Below are positions 6,768 to 11,574 of a stretch of 11,574 nt of DNA, piece after piece. Position numbers and translations under genes: made by a program. The DNA is from an uncultured Collinsella sp. (GTDB lineage Bacteria; Actinomycetota; Coriobacteriia; Coriobacteriales; Coriobacteriaceae): the NCBI GenBank assembly GCA_958447445.1, contig CAUDAE010000054.1, positions 1 through 11,574 on the forward strand, written 5' to 3'. The notes beneath the pieces were generated by a model, which was not told the origin of the DNA, searched no databases, and worked only from the letters and a program-made list of their open reading frames with translations. How positions within the stretch are numbered: the stretch's first letter is position 1; each line of letters begins with the position of its first letter.

Positions 6768-8069
6768 CTACTTGCGCAGCGGCTTGGGCAGCGGAATGCC
6801 GGCGGCGATAACGGCGGCGATGATCATGCAGACGATACCCTTGAGTGGGAAGCACATGAGCAGCAGGCCCACGACCATGACGGGCTGGCGCATGACGGCG
6901 CCCATCGTCGATGCCGTGCAGACGGCGACACAAAAGACCGGATCGGCGCCGGTGATGATGGCAAGGCCGTAGCCCAGGCTTACGCCCGAGAAGATAACCG
7001 GGAAGAAGTGACCGCCGCGCCAGCCCAGGTTGATGAGGGCGGGGGTCAGCATGGCTTTGACAAGACCGGTCGCGATAAGCACGCCGGCGGGAATGGTCAG
7101 ATAGGTTTCCATGAGCACGTCGGCCTGGGTCTCGCCGGCAAACATGGTGTAGGGCAGGACCGTGCCACAGATGGCGAGCGCCAGACCGGCTAGCATGGCC
7201 TTGACGACAGGACGCTCCCCTATTGCATGGGACAGCGCCTCGCTTGCGTGCTCGGAGACAAAGTACAGCCAGCCGCAGATTGTTCCGATCAACGACAGAG
7301 GGACGAGCCAGGTAAGCTCCAGGTTGCCCACCACGGCAGCCTCGAACCTGGGCATGCCCATGCCGCTGCCCATGAGCTGGCCGAGCAGCAGATAGGTGCC
7401 CAGGCCGCCGGCAATCGCAATACCGTAGACCACCGTCTTTTGCGCCTTGGGCAGCTTGATCGTGATCTCGTCGGACGCGGGCTCATCGTCATTAGCGCTC
7501 TGGTCGTCGGCGCTACCGGCAAGCGGTGCCACAAAGCCAAAGACGGGCGCGGTAAAGAGCGCCGTCAGCGCGGCCTGAGTGCCCAACAGCGTAAGCTCCC
7601 TAAACTCGGCGCCAAAGCGACGCATGCGGTCGCCGACCCAGCTGCACAGACCAGCGATAACGCCGGTCAGGCCGGCCTCCGGTCCAATGCTTCCGCCAAA
7701 CAGCAGCGGCAGCAATGCCGCGAGCGAAAGCTTGCCCAGGTTGTCGTACGGGTAGCGCCCGTCTTGCTTAACCTTAGCCATCACCTGGTTGAGGTCATCG
7801 GTCTTGGTGCCTGTCATCTTTTCGTACAGACCGATTAACAGGCCGCCCAGCAGGCAGACAAAAAACGGGTACGGCAAAAAGCCAAACGGGCCGCTGGCAA
7901 GCTCGGGCGAAGAGACGCCCAGCGCGTGCGGAATCCCGGTCCATAGATAGTCGATACCGTGCTCCATCGCAAAAAAGAACAGCCAGACCGCGGCACCTGC
8001 GAACGCACCGGTCACGGCAACGCTAACTAAAAACAGCGCGCGGTTTGTGGGTTTGGCAAGGTTGTCCAT
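6768..8069 (-). CDS. ClC family chloride channel/antiporter-like protein (YfeO-like)
   Basis: Polytopic membrane protein of 433 residues with the ClC fold. Landmarks are LLFGGSIGPEAGLTG (122-136), GTQAALTALFTAPVFGF (163-179, the ClC G..A..a.F.aP..g.lF region) and GWRGGHFFPVIFSGVSLG (349-366, the GG.f.P pattern). They resemble E. coli YfeO, as I recall it, more than ClcA. The usual gating glutamate in GREGP is replaced: the motif reads GSIGPEA, with a Glu two residues later. An acidic hydrophilic insert lies at about 184-201. The start ATG at 8069 has GGGAGGA about 5 bases upstream. The gene leads a probable pair with the EFR1-like gene. Whether it is a channel or an exchanger, and for which anion, cannot be told. 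Confidence 0.85.
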   Translation of the reverse strand: MDNLAKPTNRALFLVSVAVTGAFAGAAVWLFFFAMEHGIDYLWTGIPHALGVSSPELASGPFGFLPYPFFVCLLGGLLIGLYEKMTGTKTDDLNQVMAKVKQDGRYPYDNLGKLSLAALLPLLFGGSIGPEAGLTGVIAGLCSWVGDRMRRFGAEFRELTLLGTQAALTALFTAPVFGFVAPLAGSADDQSANDDEPASDEITIKLPKAQKTVVYGIAIAGGLGTYLLLGQLMGSGMGMPRFEAAVVGNLELTWLVPLSLIGTICGWLYFVSEHASEALSHAIGERPVVKAMLAGLALAICGTVLPYTMFAGETQADVLMETYLTIPAGVLIATGLVKAMLTPALINLGWRGGHFFPVIFSGVSLGYGLAIITGADPVFCVAVCTASTMGAVMRQPVMVVGLLLMCFPLKGIVCMIIAAVIAAGIPLPKPLRK

Positions 8070-8108
8070 CGGGTCCTCCCGCGGTCAAAGTCGACATAGA
8101 TACGTTTT

Positions 8109-8114
8109 ATTGTA
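8109..8114 (-). promoter_or_regulatory. Possible -10 element for the ClC gene
   Basis: TACAAT on the minus strand, about 40 bases upstream of the ClC start, matches a sigma-A -10. No good -35 is present at normal spacing. This is the same hexamer as the candidate upstream of prfC. Confidence 0.25.
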
Positions 8115-8194
8115 GAGCGAGCGTTGCCCGAACGAGCCAACCATCCACGCCGCGAACGGCACCATTGGGAGCCATAGTGGGGCAGGCTCAAGAC

Positions 8195-8728
8195 TTATCC
8201 GTTGATAATCGAGGCAATCTCGCGCAAATCGTCGGCAAAGTAGATGCCGTGCTGGCGCCGCGGGCTCGATAGGCCCTTATCAATCATGTGCTCGAGCAGC
8301 GCCTTGAGGTCGTTGTAGTAACCGTCCAGGTTATACAGGATGCATGGAGCACTCAGGTGCCCCAACGACACCGCGGACATGACCTCGGCAATCTCCTCGA
8401 GCGTGCCCGTCCCACCGGGAAAGGCGATGAACGCATCGCCGAGCTCAATCATCTTGGCCTTGCGCTCCGCCATATCACTCGTCACTATGAGGTCGTCGAT
8501 ACCGTCATGTTGAAACTCAGCCTCGATAAAAAAGCTCGGCTCAACACCCGTCACACGTCCACCCGCCTCGAGTACGCTATCGGCAAGCGCACCCATCAGG
8601 CCCGATTTTGACCCGCCGTATACCAGTGCGTGTCCGTTGGCGCCAATCCAGTTGCCCAGCTCCTGCACCGCGGGCAGAAACGCCGGATCATTGCCGGCAC
8701 TGGCACCCAGATACACGGTGATATTCAT
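8195..8728 (-). CDS. LOG family protein (cytokinin riboside 5'-monophosphate phosphoribohydrolase-like)
   Basis: Cytoplasmic Rossmann-fold protein of 177 residues, matching the usual length of TIGR00730/LOG proteins. The N-terminus ITVYLGAS and ALVYGGSKSGLMGALAD (34-50) form the nucleotide-binding face. SDMAERKAKM (84-93) followed by DAFIAFPGGTGTLEE (98-112) contains the conserved arginine and the PGGxGTxxE motif that define active LOG enzymes. Family members cleave N6-modified AMP or AMP to the free base and ribose 5-phosphate; in bacteria the physiological substrate is usually uncertain. The ATG at 8728 has AAGGGGG (8736-8742) 7 bases upstream. It follows the potassium channel gene by 36 bases on the same strand, so they are probably one transcript. 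Confidence 0.92.
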   Translation of the reverse strand: MNITVYLGASAGNDPAFLPAVQELGNWIGANGHALVYGGSKSGLMGALADSVLEAGGRVTGVEPSFFIEAEFQHDGIDDLIVTSDMAERKAKMIELGDAFIAFPGGTGTLEEIAEVMSAVSLGHLSAPCILYNLDGYYNDLKALLEHMIDKGLSSPRRQHGIYFADDLREIASIING

Positions 8729-8764
8729 ATTTGGTCCCCCTTGTTGTGGCGCGCGACGTTCGTC

Positions 8765-9190
8765 TTAGCGTTGGCGTCGACGATACTCGCGCACGCGGCG
8801 CGAAAGATCGGCGAGCTCGTCGCGATCGAGCTCTTCCAAATGCTCCAGATCATCCATAAAGCGCGCCATGGTGTCCTTTTGGCGCAGCTTGATGAGCGTA
8901 TTGCAGTAGTTCACCGCCACGCCTGTGAGCATAGCGATGTAGAAGATGCTGATAACGCTCAGGATGACGGTAATGGCGCGGGCGACCGGCGTCTCCGCCG
9001 GGATATCACCAAAGCCGATGGTCGAGACCGTCTCAAAGCTAAACCAGAGACCATCGCCAAACGTGAGGGTCGTGGGCTCGGACAGCCAGACAGCCGTCGA
9101 GCACAGCAGATAGAAGATAAGAAACAGGCCCGTGATGCGCGCAAAGCCAGCCTGGCGTAACACGTCGGCAAGCGTCCTCAACTTGTTCAT
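8765..9190 (-). CDS. Two-TM potassium channel family protein
   Basis: Small ion channel subunit of 141 residues. TM1 is at about 18-37, the pore helix starts at about 44 (DGLWFSFETVS), the selectivity filter is TIGFGD (57-62), and TM2 is at about 70-98. The filter has GFG in place of GYG, still common in K+ channels. A charged, probably coiled-coil cytoplasmic tail (105-141, ending RRRQR) follows, with no RCK/TrkA nucleotide-binding domain. It would assemble as a tetramer. I chose ATG 9190, preceded by AAAAGGGG; an in-frame upstream ATG at 9295 lies inside the inverted repeat and adds a non-family N-terminus. LOG follows downstream. Confidence 0.87.
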   Translation of the reverse strand: MNKLRTLADVLRQAGFARITGLFLIFYLLCSTAVWLSEPTTLTFGDGLWFSFETVSTIGFGDIPAETPVARAITVILSVISIFYIAMLTGVAVNYCNTLIKLRQKDTMARFMDDLEHLEELDRDELADLSRRVREYRRRQR

Positions 9191-9262
9191 CGCGACCCCT
9201 TTTCCCAGATGCCCAATCACGTTCGCTCGGTATTGTCCCACGCCTCCCCCGCAAACGAAACT

Positions 9263-9316
9263 AGTCATTGGGGACGTTCTTAAATGACTAGTCAAACAAG
9301 AACGTCCCCAATGACT
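9263..9316. repeat. Perfect 19-bp inverted repeat (REP/MITE-like palindrome)
   Basis: The arms at 9263-9281 and 9298-9316 are exact reverse complements (core CATTGGGGACGTTC) with a 16-base loop. The loop itself contains the palindrome TGACTAGTCA (9285-9294), and ACTAGTCAT (9260-9268) is repeated inverted at 9284-9292, so two alternative hairpins are possible. There is no open frame and no T-run. It lies in the divergent region between the channel and sensor kinase genes, about 75 and 90 bases from their starts. GGGGACGTT-type palindromes are, as I recall, often multicopy intergenic repeats mobilised by REP-associated tyrosine transposases; copy number is not visible here. Confidence 0.75.
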
Positions 9317-9359
9317 GCCGGGCGGGAGCGTTTAGCGGTGCAGCTGCCGACTGGGCAGG

Positions 9360-9387
9360 TTGAGCTGGTATCCTTATGCGGTAATGT
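9360..9387 (+). promoter_or_regulatory. Possible promoter for the sensor kinase gene
   Basis: TTGAGC (9360-9365) and TAATGT (9382-9387) with a 16-base spacer sit just upstream of the GTG at 9409. The leader would be only about 15 bases long. The hexamers match consensus moderately, so this is a tentative call. Confidence 0.3.
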
Positions 9388-9408
9388 CTCGATTCGTTAG
9401 GATTGCAT

Positions 9409-11574
9409 GTGAGAGCTGCCACTGTCCTTCGTTCAGTTATATATCGCGCTCTGGCCATTGTGCTTGCCGCGCTTGCCGTACTAAGTTCTATCGCGCCCGC
9501 CCCTGCCTTTGCCGCCGACTCCGATCAGCCAGTCAAGACGGTCCGCGTTGGTTGGCTCGTCAACAGCGAAGGCTTCTAGAACGGCACCCCCGGGGAGCGT
9601 CTTTCGGGATGGGGCTACGAGTACCTCCAGACCCTGTCGTACTACACGCCCGGCTGGCGGTACGAATACGTCTCCGGCACCTTCACCGAGCTTATGGACA
9701 TGCTCGAGGCAGGCGAGATCGACCTCATGCCCAACATCTCCTACTCCGAGGAACGCGCCCAAAAGCTGCTCTTTTCCTCGAACCCCGAGGGCACCGAGCG
9801 CTACTACATCTACGCCAAGCCCGATCGCGACGATCTGGCCAAGGGCGACCCCCAAGCGCTCCAAGGCCTTACCATCGGCTACAACCCCGACGTTATGCAA
9901 ACCTTCGTTGGCCAGCAGTGGCTCGCCAACGAAGGCATTACCTGCACCTATAAAGAAATCGACACTGGCGGCGCCCTCTTTGGCGCGCTCACAAACGGCG
10001 AGGTCGACGCCATCATCATGAACGACACGCTCTCGTCGCCCGAGGCGTCGCCCATGTTCTACGTTGGTTCGAGCGACTACTACTTTGCCGTCCCCAAAAG
10101 CCGCCCCGACCTAATGGACGACATCAATGCCGCCATGTCGGCAATCGCCCGCGTCAACCCACGCTATATCGACGAAGTCAAATCTAACTACTCGGCCCAA
10201 AACAGCGGTTCATCATCGCTCAACAGCCCCGAACGTTCCTGGCTCAAAGCAAATGACAACACCATCACGCTCGGCTACATTACGGGCAAACTCCCCTACT
10301 GCAACGAAGACGAAGACGGCAAAATGGAAGGCTCGCTCGCATCGCTTGCGGCGACGTTGCACGATAAATTTGGCATTACGGTCAAAACCGTCGCCTTTGA
10401 TAACTACAAGATGATGTCAAAGGCCCTGTCAAAGGGAAGCATCGACGTTGCGCTGCCGGTATACCGAGATTACTGGTTTGCCGAGCAATCAGGCGTTGTG
10501 CAGTCGGTATCGTTGGGGACCGTGTCCCTCACCGCCATCCACACCGGCAGCAACCTGAACAAAGACCTTCAGAACATCGCCTGTACCAAATCATCGTTTG
10601 TCAACAAAAATGCACTTGAAAGTCTGTTCCCCACAGCGACCGTGACCGAATACCGATCCGACGATGAAGCGTTCGACGCCCTCAGGAAGGGAACGGCGCA
10701 CTGCATCCTCGCCCCCAGTTCACGCGTAAAAACCATCGGTGACCGTTATGATCTCGAGGACTGCGAGACGGCCGAGCTCCCTGGCACCTGTGAGCTCTCG
10801 TGCTGGATTTCGCGCGGAAAACCCGAGCTGTTGGGAATCATCAACAAGGGCATCATCAATGCCGGAGAATCGCTCTCCGCAAGCAATTACTCCTCCACGT
10901 CGTACACGGCCCAGGAATCCAACACGCTTCAATTCCTTTATCGCAACCGTGCCGCCGTTGCAGCTGCCCTCATCGGTATGTTGTCGGTCGGCATCGTCCT
11001 GCTCATCTGGGCACTCGTGCGCGCTCGAACCGAGCGCAAAAAAGCCGATGCCGCCAACGCCGCCAAGACGGCATTCCTCACGCGCATGAGCCACGACATC
11101 CGTACACCGCTCAACGGTATCCTGGGCCTTATCGAGATCGAGGAATTGAAGGAAGGCGATATCCAGGTCGCCCGCGAGAGCCGTGCCAAGGCGCGCGTTG
11201 CCGCCAATCACCTGCTCTCGCTAATCAACGACATCCTCGAGATGGGCAAGATCGAAGACCGCAAGCTAACACTGGAACATGTGCCTTTTAACCTCAAAGA
11301 GCTCTGTGACGATACGCTGGTGCTGTGCAAGCTCCGCGCGTCCAGTAACGGCATCACAATGCAGGACAATAGTCTGCCGTACGCCACGGGGCCATACATG
11401 GTCGGCAGTCCCACCCATATCCGACAGATCATGATCAACCTGTTAGACAACAGCATTAAGTACAACAAGCACGGCGGCTCCGTCACCTTTAGCTCAAAGA
11501 CCAAGCCACTCGATAACGGGCGCGCTCTCTTTTGCTTTAGCGTTTCGGATACCGGCATTGGTATGACTCCCAAG
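9409..11574 (+). pseudogene. Membrane sensor histidine kinase with tandem solute-binding domains, interrupted by an in-frame TAG; 3' end outside window
   Basis: Read through the stop, the frame gives 722 codons to the window edge. GTG 9409 (TTAGGA 6 bases upstream) starts a signal peptide ending AFA-AD (35-37). Two SBP_bac_3-like domains follow, VRVGWLVNSEGF.. (from 45) and NTITLGYITGK.. (from 284). A transmembrane helix lies at about 515-537. The HisKA H-box is FLTRMSHDIRTPLN (phosphorylated His 562). The HATPase N-box is NLLDNSIKYN (N677-N686) and the G1 box is SDTGIG (713-718). This is a BvgS-like layout, in which periplasmic binding of small molecules controls the cytoplasmic kinase; receiver domains may follow past the edge. 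Codon 57 (9577-9579) is TAG in GF*NGTPGERLSG, where one C-to-T change from CAG (Gln) would explain it. No other stop or frameshift occurs. Reinitiation at ATG 9694 would lose the signal peptide. It could be a young pseudogene, a sequencing error or a suppressed stop. Confidence 0.85.

Noticed and set aside
6733..6933. N-terminal extension of the EFR1-like protein upstream of 6732
   Set aside because: The added residues lie antisense-frame over the 3' end of the ClC gene and are Arg/His-rich noise; the flavodoxin domain starts exactly at the ATG with a good ribosome binding site.
9360..9953. A 197-codon plus-strand ORF over the start of the sensor kinase
   Set aside because: It is in a different frame from the kinase, is rich in Arg and Pro, and appears long only because of codon bias; the kinase frame carries the signal peptide and binding domains.

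Overview
The window looks like chromosomal DNA from a GC-rich gut actinobacterium of class Coriobacteriia, most likely Collinsella or a close relative. The grounds are codon use strongly biased to G/C in third positions, AGGAGG-type ribosome binding sites, frequent GTG starts, and a mix of proteins typical of that group: a two-domain EamA transporter, an EFR1 flavodoxin/ferredoxin protein, and a membrane sensor kinase with tandem solute-binding domains. The assignment rests on recognition, not on a search.

Layout. Bases 1-2430 hold two minus-strand genes. The first is a VUT/QPTR family transporter (queuosine precursor uptake type), cut by the left edge, with a compact pseudoknot-like leader that resembles a preQ1 riboswitch. 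The second is prfC, encoding peptide chain release factor 3, which ends in a strong hairpin. Bases 2568-4668 hold a plus-strand operon: a YtrA-type GntR repressor, an ABC ATPase and an ABC-2 permease that overlaps the ATPase by 4 bases. A clear promoter overlaps an inverted repeat upstream, and a hairpin plus T-run follows. Bases 4669-5049 are an AT-richer non-coding stretch with a pair of tandem repeats 22 bp apart. An EamA (DMT) transporter follows on plus and converges on a minus-strand pair, a YfeO-like ClC protein followed by an EFR1 ferredoxin/flavodoxin protein. A second minus-strand pair follows, a two-TM potassium channel and then a LOG-family phosphoribohydrolase.

Bases 9263-9316 carry a perfect 19-bp inverted repeat between the potassium channel gene and a divergent plus-strand sensor kinase. 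The kinase gene runs to the right edge and is open throughout except for a single in-frame TAG at codon 57, just after the signal peptide. It is annotated here as a probable pseudogene.

Most of the window is ordinary housekeeping and transport. I see no defence system, CRISPR array, tRNA, rRNA, transposase or phage gene. The observations most worth following up are the amber codon in the kinase, the riboswitch-like leader, the perfect inverted repeat and the phased tandem repeats.
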